Of a stretch of 5,933 nt of DNA, positions 5,844-5,933 are shown in pieces; position 1 is the first letter of the stretch; each line of letters opens with the position of its first letter. Made by a program: the position numbers and the translations under genes. The notes below the pieces were generated by a model that saw only the letters and a program-made list of their open reading frames with translations, made no database searches and was not told the DNA's origin. Source of the stretch: Lachnospiraceae bacterium (GTDB taxonomy: Bacteria; Bacillota; Clostridia; Lachnospirales; Lachnospiraceae); contig JAGDCK010000242.1 in assembly GCA_017958585.1 (NCBI GenBank), forward strand, positions 1 through 5,933. Reading direction: 5' to 3'.

Positions 5844-5933
5844 ATGAAGATAAATTTTGACCAGATAAACCTTCAAAATTCTAATATGATAAAGACGTCC
5901 ACATCGGTTGAAAATGTGCCTGCGAAAGCTGCA
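5844..5933 (+). CDS. N-terminal fragment of an unidentified protein, truncated by window edge
   Basis: An ATG at 5844 opens a frame that stays open for 30 codons to the window end. It has a Shine-Dalgarno site GAGGT (5833-5837) at 6-nt spacing. The peptide begins MKINFDQINLQNSNMIK and is rich in Asn, Gln, Ser and Thr, with no hydrophobic signal sequence or membrane segment. A flexible polar N-terminus like this occurs in several protein types, including flagellar hook-length control proteins, but 30 residues are not enough to assign one. The nearby ATG at 5840 is in another frame and stops after six codons. The start is fairly well supported; the function is unknown. Confidence 0.6.
   Translation, partial: MKINFDQINLQNSNMIKTSTSVENVPAKAA

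Overview
The window looks like chromosomal core DNA from a Clostridia-type Bacillota, most likely a Lachnospiraceae member. This rests on purine-rich Shine-Dalgarno sites (AGGGGAG, AAGGGGG, GAGGT), a TTG start, AT-rich intergenic DNA with sigma-A-like promoters, compact hairpin-plus-T terminators, and the overall character of the RsmA and GlgB proteins. The genus cannot be fixed from the sequence. No tRNA, rRNA, CRISPR array, insertion sequence, integrase or other mobile marker was seen.

Layout, all genes on the + strand. (1) 2-661 is the 3' three quarters of rsmA/ksgA, a 16S rRNA dimethyladenosine transferase. Its terminator hairpin begins inside the last codons and contains the stop codon. 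(2) 662-820 is a short intergenic region with a good promoter (TTGACA, 18-nt spacer, TG-extended TATTAT), a small leader hairpin and a strong Shine-Dalgarno site. (3) 821-3778 encodes a 985-residue protein with no assigned function. It has about 200 residues of TPR-like helices, then about 530 residues of mostly acidic, low-complexity linker, then about 245 residues resembling an AAA+ ATPase of the CbxX/SpoVK type whose catalytic motifs are all eroded. (4) 3792-5699 is glgB, a complete 635-residue glycogen branching enzyme. It starts 13 nt after the preceding stop, and its Shine-Dalgarno site overlaps that stop codon. (5) 5700-5843 is intergenic, with a perfect 8-bp GAAA-loop hairpin that can act as a terminator. 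(6) 5844-5933 is the first 30 codons of an unidentified gene that runs off the window.

Genes 3 and 4 appear to form a two-gene transcription unit bounded by the rsmA terminator and the hairpin after glgB. The large protein looks like a scaffold: a TPR binding platform and a nucleotide-binding-dead AAA+ fold joined by a very acidic tether. It is the least understood element here. A possible second promoter lies in its last codons. It shares a 13-bp block with the main promoter and sits at almost the same distance from the next start codon, so glgB may also be transcribed on its own. Any functional link between the scaffold protein and glycogen synthesis is inference from gene order only.
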